A stretch of DNA of 64,000 nt from positions 1 through 64,000 of the forward strand of contig JAFVAL010000005.1 of the NCBI GenBank assembly GCA_017480565.1. The letters are read 5' to 3'. Numbering within the stretch: the first letter of the stretch is position 1; each line of letters opens with the position of its first letter. The notes beneath the pieces were generated by a model. That model made no database searches. It saw nothing but the letters and a program-made list of their open reading frames with translations, and had not been told where the DNA came from. Shown here piece after piece: positions 29,536 through 37,712 of the stretch. A program made the translations under genes and the position numbers. Origin of the DNA: Lachnospiraceae bacterium (GTDB lineage Bacteria > Bacillota > Clostridia > Lachnospirales > Lachnospiraceae).

Positions 29536-30036
29536 TTACAGGTCAATCTCCATCAGTTCCGTCTGGTTCAGCTTATCAAGCGCAAGCTGTGCGCGGTTTA
29601 ACTCATCGGATACCGCCGCGAGGTCTGCCTTGACCTTCTCCGGATCGTAGTTGGTGTATTCGTACTCGATCAGGGCACCGCCGTTGGTAGAAAGACGGTT
29701 CTTCGGGAGTACATTTGCCATGTAGGCGAGACGATTCTTGCATTCGGAAAGCTGAGGAATGTAGACAAGCATCTGATCGACGGTCAGATCAAAGCCTTCT
29801 ACCACGTGTGTGGTGTTAAAGACGTTGATCGCGTGCTTGATCTTGCGCACTTTAGCCTGCAGATCACGAAGTGCCTGTTGTGTCTGATCATAGTCGTAGG
29901 CAGGACGCGCGCTCTCAAGATCCTCGTTGGTCGCAGCGATAAAAGTGCGGCTCATGGATTCATTTGCCACCAGAAGGCGGTAGTCTTCCTGCAGCTGTTT
30001 TAATAGTTTATTTGCCTGAGCAGATGTATATAACAT
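29536..30036 (-). CDS. Helical hypothetical protein, possibly DIP1984-like
   Basis: A 166-residue soluble, strongly alpha-helical protein starting MLYTSAQANKLLKQLQ. It contains LRDLQAKVRKIKHAINVFNTTHVVEGFDLTVDQML, which resembles the INRTN…GxxLTEAL segment of the DIP1984 family (septicolysin-like, function unknown). A ribosome binding site GGAGG lies upstream on the minus strand (30048 region). Convergent with the preceding lipoprotein gene and divergent from the nucleoside hydrolase. Confidence 0.7.
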   Translation of the reverse strand: MLYTSAQANKLLKQLQEDYRLLVANESMSRTFIAATNEDLESARPAYDYDQTQQALRDLQAKVRKIKHAINVFNTTHVVEGFDLTVDQMLVYIPQLSECKNRLAYMANVLPKNRLSTNGGALIEYEYTNYDPEKVKADLAAVSDELNRAQLALDKLNQTELMEIDL

Positions 30037-30140
30037 AAGTGTATTCCTCCGTAGATGATTTCTTGTTTTATCATACTCATTTGCCCGGAACTTTGCAAGA
30101 ACTTGAAAGTATAATGGTGGTGCGAACGAGAGTTTTATGG

Positions 30141-30159
30141 TATGATATACACTATCATA
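30141..30159 (+). promoter_or_regulatory. Inverted repeat ahead of the nucleoside hydrolase, possible operator
   Basis: TATGATA-TACAC-TATCATA is a perfect 7+5+7 dyad 21 nt before the start codon. Its left half overlaps an extended -10-like TGGTATGAT (30138-30146), so a bound protein would block that promoter. No -35 element is obvious. Confidence 0.4.
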
Positions 30160-30180
30160 GATTTAGGAGTGAAAACCATA

Positions 30181-31125
30181 ATGGAAGATAGAATCAAGAT
30201 TATTCTGGACGGAGATCCCGGACACGACGATGCGGTGAACTTTATCCTGGCGTTGGGAAACCCGAAGTTTGAGGTGCTTGGCATTACCACGGTGGCGGGC
30301 AATCAGACGCTTGAGAACACCACGAGAAATGCGCTCAATATTGTACAGTATCTGGATGTGGATACGAAGGTGTACCGCGGCTGTGCGCAGGGCATGGTCA
30401 GGAAGCACATTCCGGCGGGCGACATTCACGGGAAGAGTGGTATGGACGGTCCGGTCTTTGGGCCGTTAACACGTGCGATCGTGAGAAAACATGCGGTGAA
30501 CTTTATCGTGGATACGCTGTTGGAAGCGGAGGAGCCGATCACGCTGGTGCCGACAGGACCGCTCACCAACATCGCAATGGCGATCCGGATGGAGCCGAGA
30601 ATTCTGCCGAAGATCGCGCAGATCGTGCTTATGGGTGGCTGCTATCAGTTGGGCAACCGCACCCCGGCAGCGGAATTTAACATCTATGATGACCCGGAAG
30701 CCGCGCACGTTGTCTTTACCTGCCAACGCCCGGTCACGATGATCGGTCTGGATGTTTCGCGCAAATGTCTTTGCACGCCGCAGATCATCGACCGGATGGA
30801 GAAGATCGACAACAAGGCGTCGAAGCTGTTCGTGGATCTGATGCGGTTCTTCTCAAAGACCCAGAAAGAGGTGTACGGCTGGGAAGGCGGTCCATTACAT
30901 GATCCGCTGACGATCGCATATCTGATCGATCCGTCCGTGCTCACGGTCAAGCCGATGTATGTCGAGATCGACCACGGATGCTACGGACCGAGCTACGGGC
31001 GCACCAACTGTGACTTTTTCGGCAGAACCGCGAAGGGAAAAGAGCCGAATGCGGATGTTGCGATCGATGTGGATGTGGAGAAGTTCTGGAACATCATCGA
31101 GGATGGACTTCGTGCCTATTCCTAA
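30181..31125 (+). CDS. Inosine/uridine-preferring nucleoside hydrolase
   Basis: A 314-residue ribonucleoside hydrolase that splits nucleosides to base and ribose. The calcium-binding motif DGDPGHDD is at the N-terminus, followed by GNQTLENTTRNAL, VPTGPLTNIA, LMGG…PAAEFNIYDDPEAA, and HDP near the C-terminus. The frame is open from 30142, but family N-termini begin at about ATG 30181, preceded by AGGAG. The precise base preference cannot be read. Confidence 0.93.
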   Translation: MEDRIKIILDGDPGHDDAVNFILALGNPKFEVLGITTVAGNQTLENTTRNALNIVQYLDVDTKVYRGCAQGMVRKHIPAGDIHGKSGMDGPVFGPLTRAIVRKHAVNFIVDTLLEAEEPITLVPTGPLTNIAMAIRMEPRILPKIAQIVLMGGCYQLGNRTPAAEFNIYDDPEAAHVVFTCQRPVTMIGLDVSRKCLCTPQIIDRMEKIDNKASKLFVDLMRFFSKTQKEVYGWEGGPLHDPLTIAYLIDPSVLTVKPMYVEIDHGCYGPSYGRTNCDFFGRTAKGKEPNADVAIDVDVEKFWNIIEDGLRAYS

Positions 31126-31149
31126 AGAATGGATTGAAATAGGGAAGAT

Positions 31150-32487
31150 ATGAATGGTTTAGATGTTGGTACCGGAATCTCGGTGGTTTCGGTGTTTGTA
31201 CAAGGGCTTTTGAGCTTTTTCTCTCCCTGCGTGCTTCCGTTATTACCGGTTTATATCGGATATTTATCTGGTGGAACACTTTCGAGAAATGAAGAAGGAA
31301 CGATGGTCTACGACCGTAGAAAAGTAATGCTAAATACATGCTTTTTCGTGCTTGGAATCGCAGCGGCCTTCTTTATTCTTGGGCTGGGATTTTCGGCTCT
31401 TGGCGTATTCTTTCGCAGCAATCAGACGTTATTTGCACGCATCGGCGGTGTGATCGTGATTCTCTTTGGGCTGTACCAGCTGGGTGTCTTTGGCACGATC
31501 GGCGCGCTCGCCGGCGAGAGGAAACTGCCGATCTCGGTGGAGAAGGCAGGCATGTCTCCGATCACCGCGCTTTTGATGGGCTTTGCGTTTAGCTTTGGCT
31601 GGACGCCGTGCGTCGGACCGGTCTTATCGAGTGTCCTTCTGATGGCTTCGACGGCCAAGACGAGCGCAGCAGGCTTTCTGCTTATCGGTGTCTACACCTT
31701 CGGATTTGTCCTGCCATTTCTGGCAGCAGGCTTCTTTACGACCGCAATTTTAGGCTTTTTCGGGAAGCATAAGAATGTCGTGCGCTACACCGCAAAGATT
31801 GGCGGTATCTTGTTGATCATCATGGGTCTAATGATGGTGACCGGGAAAATGAATTCGATTAGTTCGTATCTGTCGGAGATCTCCGGGAATAGTACGAAAC
31901 AGGAAGTGACGACGCAGGAGACGACGACGATCCTGGAAGAAGAGACCACGAAGAGCGAAGAGACAGAGACGACACAGAGCGAAGAGACAACCACCGAGCA
32001 GGAGGCGGAGACCGAAGAAGAAACCGAAGAAGAATCGGAGGAAGCGCAGGTCTACGCTGCGCCTGAATTTTCGCTGGTGGATCAGTACGGTGTGACGCAT
32101 TCCATCGCAGACTACCGGGGCAAGGTCATTTTCCTGAACTTCTGGGCGACCTGGTGCCCGCCGTGTCGGGAGGAGATGCCTTACATTCAGCAAATCTATG
32201 AGGAGATTTTAGAGTCCGGCAGAGAGGACGTGGTGATCTTAAGCGTAGCTGGCCCCGGCTGGGGAAGAGAAGTGGACACGGCAGGAGTTGCGGCGTTCAT
32301 GGAGGAGAACGGCTACACCTACCCTTGCCTGATGGATGAGGAATGGACCGCGATGAATGACTATTACATCACGGCCTTCCCGACCACCTTTATGATCGAT
32401 GTCGATGGCAATCTCTACGGCTATGTCACCGGAGGGATCACCAAGGACATCATGTGGAGCATCATTGAACAGACGCTCGAGAGATAA
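31150..32487 (+). CDS. CcdA-TlpA fusion thiol-disulfide exchange protein
   Basis: A 445-residue fusion. Residues 1-230 form a CcdA/DsbD-type membrane domain with six helices and two redox cysteine motifs (FSPCVLPLLPVYIGYLSGG and GWTPCVGPVLSS). A Thr/Glu-rich linker of about 60 residues follows. The end is a TlpA/ResA-type thioredoxin domain with FWATWCPPCREEMP. Electrons pass from cytoplasmic thioredoxin through the membrane part to the external domain, which could keep extracytoplasmic thiols reduced. It lies 24 nt after the nucleoside hydrolase. The 3' end overlaps the convergent ABC-F gene by 26 bp. Confidence 0.93.
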   Translation: MNGLDVGTGISVVSVFVQGLLSFFSPCVLPLLPVYIGYLSGGTLSRNEEGTMVYDRRKVMLNTCFFVLGIAAAFFILGLGFSALGVFFRSNQTLFARIGGVIVILFGLYQLGVFGTIGALAGERKLPISVEKAGMSPITALLMGFAFSFGWTPCVGPVLSSVLLMASTAKTSAAGFLLIGVYTFGFVLPFLAAGFFTTAILGFFGKHKNVVRYTAKIGGILLIIMGLMMVTGKMNSISSYLSEISGNSTKQEVTTQETTTILEEETTKSEETETTQSEETTTEQEAETEEETEEESEEAQVYAAPEFSLVDQYGVTHSIADYRGKVIFLNFWATWCPPCREEMPYIQQIYEEILESGREDVVILSVAGPGWGREVDTAGVAAFMEENGYTYPCLMDEEWTAMNDYYITAFPTTFMIDVDGNLYGYVTGGITKDIMWSIIEQTLER

Positions 32488-34009
32488 GCCCGTTCGGGGT
32501 AAGTTCATAAATCGTATCACAGACTTCTTCGATGTATTTGCGATCATGCGAGATGCTTAGGATCGCACCGGAGAAGTCTTTTAATATGCCCCGAATCTGC
32601 GGGCCGGAGAGCGGGGAGAAGTTTCTCGTCGGCTCGTCCAAGACGAGGACATCTGCCTCGGAGAGGCTCATTTTCAGAAGTAGGATCTTGGCTTTTTGCC
32701 CGCCGGAGAGCTCTGCGATCGGATGCAGCATCTCATCGGCCGTGTATTTCATCGCACCGAGATAGGTGCGTACCATCGTGATCTCGTCTTTGTCGCCGGA
32801 AGGCGCGAGGTAGTCGATCGGGGTCTCGTTCATTGCCAGCAGATCCTCGTAATTTTGCGGCATGTAGCAGACCTTTAGGTTGTCTTTCTCGTGCAAGGTT
32901 TCGACAATCTGCCTTAAAAACGTGGTTTTGCCGACCCCATTTCTTCCGATGATGCAGACCTTCTTCGGGCCTCGCACCTGCAGGAAAATGTCTCTGGCAA
33001 GCACAGTTTTACCGTCCGGGGCGGTCAAAACCGGTTCCTGAAATTCGATGACGGTCTTGCCTGCAGGCATCGCGATCTGGCGGTCAAAACGGATCGTGAT
33101 CGCAGTTTCTTCCTCGGGATATTCGGTCATCTGCGCATGCTCGCGCTCGTAGCGTCGCTCCAGGGCAATGACCTTTGCCATGCGGCGTTTTAGGAGATAG
33201 CCGCCGTGTGGGTCACCCCGTGAGATCGTGTTTTGCTGATGCTCCACGATCTGTTCGATGCGCTGGAAGCGCTCCATCGCTTTCTTTTCTTCGCGCCTTT
33301 CGCTACCTGCTAACTGTGCCTGCTTGGCAAATGCATCCGCCCGTTCTTTGCGAAACTGCAAGAAGGGGACATTCGCGATCGTAGCCCGCGGCAGTGTTTT
33401 CCTGCGCAGTTGTTCCAACAAAATGACGCGGTTGGCCGTGCGCTCGATGAGCGTCTCATCGGGGGAGATGAAAAGCACCGCACCGGGGAAAGAAAGGATC
33501 ATTTCTTCCATCCAGGAGAGCGTCTCCAGATCGATGTCGTTGGAGGGCTCATCGAGAAGCAAGATGTCCGGGCGTGCGAGCAAAAGCGCAGCCATTTGCA
33601 CCTTGATGCGTTCCCCGCCAGAGAGGGTTCCCATGCGCTGCTCAGAGTAATAAAAGTCAGCAGGCAGACCCAGTTTTGCGGCCATCACGCGAAGTTCCGA
33701 GGCATCGCAAACCTCGAACGTCTCATGTTTTAGAAAATACTCGTAGACCGACAAGTCTTGCTCGGAAGCCGGCAGTTCCTGCGGCAGATACGCGAGCTTC
33801 TCGCCCTGATCGGTGCGGGTCCCTTCGGCATCGATATAATCTGCAATCAGTTCCGGATCATAGATCCACTTTAAGAGCGTGGACTTTCCGTTGCCTTCCT
33901 CGCCGATGATCACGGCCTTGTCGCCTGCATTTAAAACAAAAGTAAAATCGGAGAGGATCGTCCGGAGATCCTTCCTGTGCGTTAGAGTCAAATGAGATAT
34001 CTGTAACAT
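32462..34009 (-). CDS. ABC-F family ATPase, likely antibiotic-resistance type
   Basis: A 515-residue soluble protein with two ABC cassettes: first Walker A GEEGNGKST, signature LSGGERIK, Walker B ILLLDEPSNDID; second GRNGVGKTT, LSGGQKAK, VLVLDEPTRNFSP. The two are joined by a basic helical linker (AKQAQLAGSERREEKKAMERF…). It has no membrane domain, so it acts on the ribosome. Similarity in the second Walker B to Clostridial ARE-type factors and a long leader suggest ribosome protection from pleuromutilin/lincosamide/streptogramin drugs; this is inferred. The start at 34009 matches the conserved MLQI…; the frame extends to 34066 without a ribosome binding site. Confidence 0.88.
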   Translation of the reverse strand: MLQISHLTLTHRKDLRTILSDFTFVLNAGDKAVIIGEEGNGKSTLLKWIYDPELIADYIDAEGTRTDQGEKLAYLPQELPASEQDLSVYEYFLKHETFEVCDASELRVMAAKLGLPADFYYSEQRMGTLSGGERIKVQMAALLLARPDILLLDEPSNDIDLETLSWMEEMILSFPGAVLFISPDETLIERTANRVILLEQLRRKTLPRATIANVPFLQFRKERADAFAKQAQLAGSERREEKKAMERFQRIEQIVEHQQNTISRGDPHGGYLLKRRMAKVIALERRYEREHAQMTEYPEEETAITIRFDRQIAMPAGKTVIEFQEPVLTAPDGKTVLARDIFLQVRGPKKVCIIGRNGVGKTTFLRQIVETLHEKDNLKVCYMPQNYEDLLAMNETPIDYLAPSGDKDEITMVRTYLGAMKYTADEMLHPIAELSGGQKAKILLLKMSLSEADVLVLDEPTRNFSPLSGPQIRGILKDFSGAILSISHDRKYIEEVCDTIYELTPNGLISRASVQ

Positions 34010-34041
34010 AAAGTCACCGTCCTTTATCAAAACGCGCGCAC

Positions 34042-34120
34042 AAAAAAAACACCCAAGAATAGACAAAGCCTAGTCCCAGATCTCAATTCCGTGCGCACAA
34101 AGAAAACCCTGATGGGTCAT
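34042..34120 (-). promoter_or_regulatory. Leader of the ABC-F gene with a small ORF and a T8 run
   Basis: The minus-strand leader encodes a 16-residue peptide, MTHQGFLCAHGIEIWD (34120 to 34070). A TTTTTTTT run follows at 34049-34042, 33 nt before the ABC-F start. GCGCAC in the small ORF can pair with GTGCGC just past the T-run, and ACCCA can pair with TGGGT just before it. Mutually exclusive stems plus a small ORF are the hallmarks of drug-induced attenuation of ABC-F genes. The ribosome binding site of the small ORF is weak. Confidence 0.5.
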
Positions 34121-34206
34121 AAAACTTGTTGCGTTGCGGAATGATTATCTTGTGAACATGGCCTTACCCCTGCACAACTGTGCCCTTTCTTTGATGTTCT
34201 TGTCTG

Positions 34207-34235
34207 ATTGTAACACGGCTTTTTCGATCGCGCAA
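34207..34235 (-). promoter_or_regulatory. Promoter of the ABC-F gene
   Basis: On the minus strand TTGCGC (34235-34230), 17 bp, TACAAT (34212-34207). It would give a leader of about 190 nt before the start codon at 34009. Confidence 0.6.
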
Positions 34236-34346
34236 GGGAGAATTCTAATATAAAAATGAATTCACAGATTGCACGTTGTAGAGGAGATTGCCTTTGTGAT
34301 AGAATAAGGGAAATGAAAGGAAGCGCTGATAGGCGCAGTAGGGGTA

Positions 34347-36143
34347 ATGATGGAAAAGGAAAAGAAACAGAGGAAACAGATGGGCGTTGGTTTTTGGATC
34401 GGATTTGTGTTTGTTGTACTTTTGATGCTGGCAGTCTTGGAGTTAAATCAAAACACGATTCTAGGCTGGGCGCTGTTAATCGCAGTGTTTGCAGGGTTTG
34501 TGTGGCTCTACGCGGCAAAGATCCAGCAGGCGACGCGAGGCATGAAGTGGCTCTCCTGGCTGGGGCTCTTCGCTGCATTTGCGGTGATCTTGCTTGTGAC
34601 CTGGCCGCCCGAGAAGTGTATGCCTGCAGTCTCCATGAAACATCCGGAGCAGACACAGGTCATACAGACACAGAAAGGGCCGGTGATCGGTGTTTATAAC
34701 GAGGAACACACCGTGGAAGTCTTTGCGGGGATTCCTTACGCGAAGCCGCCGGTGGGCGAGCTTCGGTGGCGTCCGCCGCAGGATCCGGATGCCTGGACGG
34801 AGCCGCTGCTTTGCGATACATTTGCCCCGATGTCCATGCAGGTGAGAAATTCTACGATCTATTCTTCCCTCGCACAGATCGTCGGTTATCACGATTACAA
34901 GATCTCGATGAGCGATAATTTCAGGGAGGCTGCGAGCGAAGACAGCCTGTACTTAAATGTCTGGAAGCCCGCGGGAGAGCAGAAAAATCTGCCGGTGTTG
35001 GTCTTTATCCACGGCGGTTCGCTGCAGACCGGACAGCCTTCCTACGGTGATTATAACGGGGAGGCCTTTGCTGCGGATGGTGTGGTGACCGTGAACATGG
35101 GCTACCGGCTCGGTATCTTTGGTTTCTACGCGGATGAAGAGCTCCTTGCGGAGGACGGAACCACGGGCAACTATGGCCTTCTCGATCAGATCAAAGCCCT
35201 CGAATGGGTCAGGGACAATATCGAAGCGTTCGGCGGAGACCCGAACAATGTGACGATCGCGGGAGAGTCCGCGGGCTCGGCCTGCGTGGATGCGCTCTGT
35301 GTCTCGCCTCTCGCAAAAGGCCTGTTCCACCGTGCAATTCTGGAGAGCAGCACAGTTTCGCCGGTAAAGCCGCCGCATTCGTATCGGTCGCTTGCGGATG
35401 CATTTGCTTCGGGAAATGAGCTGAAAGAAAGATACGGTGTAAGTTCCGTCAGCGAACTGCGTGCACTGCCCGCCGAGAAACTGGTGGGAGAAATGAACAC
35501 GCAGCATCACATGACCGTGGATGGCTCGGTGCTTCCCGAGGATCCTTATCAACTCAGAAGCCAGGGCGTGCACAATGAAGAAGCCCTTCTGCACGGCTAC
35601 AACAAAGAGGAGAGTGGCCCGTTTATCCTCTTTAGTCACGCGAATCTGAAGAATTATGAACAGAAGGTGCGCGCGTATTTTAAAGAGTACGCGGACGAGA
35701 TTCTGGCACTTTATCCGGCAACGACGGATGAGGAGGCGGACAGTTACTGGGCGCAGATCTACGGTGCGGTCTTTTTCAACTATCCGCATTATTGCTTAAA
35801 TCGTCTGGCAGTAAAAGAGGAGATCCCGGCCTGGGAGTATTATTTCTCCAAAGATAACGGAAGGCTTGGCAGCTGGCACAGCGGTGAGATGATTTATGTC
35901 TTCGGCAATCTGCCGGCAAAGTCAAGGCTTTTTGACGAGGGCGATTATGCGCTGAGCGATGCAATGCATCAGGCGTGGGTGAATTTTGTAGCCTCCGGTG
36001 ACCCGAATGGGGCAAATGGTGGGGCATTTTCCCAAAATGTGGATTCGACCAAGCTTTATGAGTTTGGTGCGCATGTGGGTATGATCGATGAGCCATATCT
36101 GAAACTCTATGAGATCATGGACAGGATGCAAGGATGGGAGTAA
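34347..36143 (+). CDS. Membrane-anchored type-B carboxylesterase
   Basis: A 598-residue protein. The N-terminus has two to three hydrophobic helices (residues about 13-90), then a full type-B carboxylesterase: VFIHGGS oxyanion loop, catalytic S308 in GESAGS, SEDSLYLNVW, and H511 in GSWHSGEM. It hydrolyses carboxylic esters, and the domain probably faces outside, which is unusual because family members are mostly soluble or secreted. AGGGG lies before ATG 34347 (ATG 34350 is equally possible). The gene is divergent from the ABC-F leader and 25 nt before the glycosyltransferase. Confidence 0.9.
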   Translation: MMEKEKKQRKQMGVGFWIGFVFVVLLMLAVLELNQNTILGWALLIAVFAGFVWLYAAKIQQATRGMKWLSWLGLFAAFAVILLVTWPPEKCMPAVSMKHPEQTQVIQTQKGPVIGVYNEEHTVEVFAGIPYAKPPVGELRWRPPQDPDAWTEPLLCDTFAPMSMQVRNSTIYSSLAQIVGYHDYKISMSDNFREAASEDSLYLNVWKPAGEQKNLPVLVFIHGGSLQTGQPSYGDYNGEAFAADGVVTVNMGYRLGIFGFYADEELLAEDGTTGNYGLLDQIKALEWVRDNIEAFGGDPNNVTIAGESAGSACVDALCVSPLAKGLFHRAILESSTVSPVKPPHSYRSLADAFASGNELKERYGVSSVSELRALPAEKLVGEMNTQHHMTVDGSVLPEDPYQLRSQGVHNEEALLHGYNKEESGPFILFSHANLKNYEQKVRAYFKEYADEILALYPATTDEEADSYWAQIYGAVFFNYPHYCLNRLAVKEEIPAWEYYFSKDNGRLGSWHSGEMIYVFGNLPAKSRLFDEGDYALSDAMHQAWVNFVASGDPNGANGGAFSQNVDSTKLYEFGAHVGMIDEPYLKLYEIMDRMQGWE

Positions 36144-36168
36144 CAGTTGACTTTGGGAGGCAAAGAAG

Positions 36169-37686
36169 ATGAAGAATCAAACGATCTGTTTATTGAACGA
36201 TTCATTTCCGCCGCTCATCGACGGTGTGTCAAATGTGGTCGTCAATTATGCGAAGAACATAGAGGCTGCGGGGGATCATGCGATCGTCGTGACTCCGCAT
36301 GTGCCCGACGCGGATGATAGTGAATTTTCCTTCCCGGTGCTTCGGTATCCGAGCATTGATACACGGAAGATGGTCGGCTATGTGGCAGGGGTTCCGTTTG
36401 CACCGGAGACGATGGTGAGGCTTCAAAAGGAGAAGCCGGATCTATTGCATCTGCATTGTCCGATGACGTCCGCTTTCCTGGCGAGACAGGTGCGTGACGC
36501 GCTCGATCTGCCGCTGATTCTGACCTGGCATACAAAGTATGACATTGATATCGCCAACGCGATCCACAGCAAAGTGCTGCAGGAGGAGGCGATCCGCGTC
36601 CTGATCCAGAACGTCAATGCCTGCGATGAGGTGTGGACGGTGAGCCGCGGTGCGGGCGAGAACCTGCGCTCTCTGGGATATGAAGGCGAGTATATCGTGA
36701 TGGATAACGGTGTGGATCTGCCGCCTGGCCCTGCGCCGGAAGCAGATGTCGCATCCGTCTGCGCTTCCTATGACTTGCCGGAAGGCGTGCCGGTCTTTCT
36801 CTTTGTCGGCCGTTTGATGTGGTATAAAGGACTTCGGATCATTTTAGATGCTTTAAAGACGATCCAGACCAAGGGATACGTATTTCGCATGGTCTTTGTC
36901 GGCGGGGGCGGTGATGAGAAAGAAGTGCGTGCCTACACGGAAGAACTGGGGCTCTCGGGCGACGTCATTTTCACAGGCGCGGTGCGTGACCGTAATGCAC
37001 TGCGTGCGTGGTATAGTCGCGCGGATCTCTTTCTGTTCCCGTCCACATTTGACACGAATGGCCTGGTCGTGCGCGAGGCAGCTGCTTGTCATACCGCGTC
37101 CATCCTGATCGCGGACAGCTGCGCATCGGAAGGCGTGACCGATGACCGGAACGGCTTCTTGATCGAGGAAAATGCGGACGCGATGGCCGCGAAACTGGAA
37201 GTGCTCTGCGCGCATCCGGAGAAGATGAAGGAGGTCGGAATCTGCGCTGGATCCGAGATTTATCTCTCGTGGGAGGATGCGGTGAAACGCGCACAGGCGC
37301 GCTATGAGATCGTGATCGACAAGTTCAAGGCCGGCGAGTATCGCCACAGACAGACGTCGCTTTCCGAGTTTGTCAAAGGCCAGGGAGCCGTCTTAGAGGC
37401 GCTCAGCCAGCTGCAAAGTGACCGTTTAGACTTCATGAATGGCGTGAAGAAGGACCGAAAGGAATTGCTTGGCAACCTGCGAAATGAGAGCGAAGCGTGG
37501 GTCAAAAACGTCAGAAATGAGAGTGAAGAATGGGCCAAGAATGTCAGAAATGACGGCCAGGAGATGTTAAGTAATCTGGCTTCCGAGCGTGACATGTGGC
37601 TCGATGCGATCCGGATGGAGGCAGATGACTGGCGCGATATGATGCATGCGGTGCGCGATTTCGTAAAGGGTGAAATTGATCTTTAA
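36169..37686 (+). CDS. Family 4 glycosyltransferase with 11-residue repeat tail
   Basis: A 505-residue GT-B enzyme. The N-terminal domain begins with ICLLNDSFPPLIDGVSNVV, followed by LHLHCPMTSAFLARQ and LTWHTKYD, as in diacylglycerol or phosphatidyl-inositol glycosyltransferases. The C-terminal domain has the donor-site FVGRLMWYKG, and FPSTFDTNGLVVREAAA with the E-X7-E-type motif. Residues 436-490 form five 11-residue units of the type N(L/V)RNESEAWVK, an amphipathic 11/3 helix like those that lie on membranes. Synthesis of a membrane glycolipid is a reasonable inference. GGAGG precedes ATG 36169. Confidence 0.88.
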   Translation: MKNQTICLLNDSFPPLIDGVSNVVVNYAKNIEAAGDHAIVVTPHVPDADDSEFSFPVLRYPSIDTRKMVGYVAGVPFAPETMVRLQKEKPDLLHLHCPMTSAFLARQVRDALDLPLILTWHTKYDIDIANAIHSKVLQEEAIRVLIQNVNACDEVWTVSRGAGENLRSLGYEGEYIVMDNGVDLPPGPAPEADVASVCASYDLPEGVPVFLFVGRLMWYKGLRIILDALKTIQTKGYVFRMVFVGGGGDEKEVRAYTEELGLSGDVIFTGAVRDRNALRAWYSRADLFLFPSTFDTNGLVVREAAACHTASILIADSCASEGVTDDRNGFLIEENADAMAAKLEVLCAHPEKMKEVGICAGSEIYLSWEDAVKRAQARYEIVIDKFKAGEYRHRQTSLSEFVKGQGAVLEALSQLQSDRLDFMNGVKKDRKELLGNLRNESEAWVKNVRNESEEWAKNVRNDGQEMLSNLASERDMWLDAIRMEADDWRDMMHAVRDFVKGEIDL

Positions 37687-37712
37687 GGAAAATGGTTGAA
37701 GGTGTGGGACTT

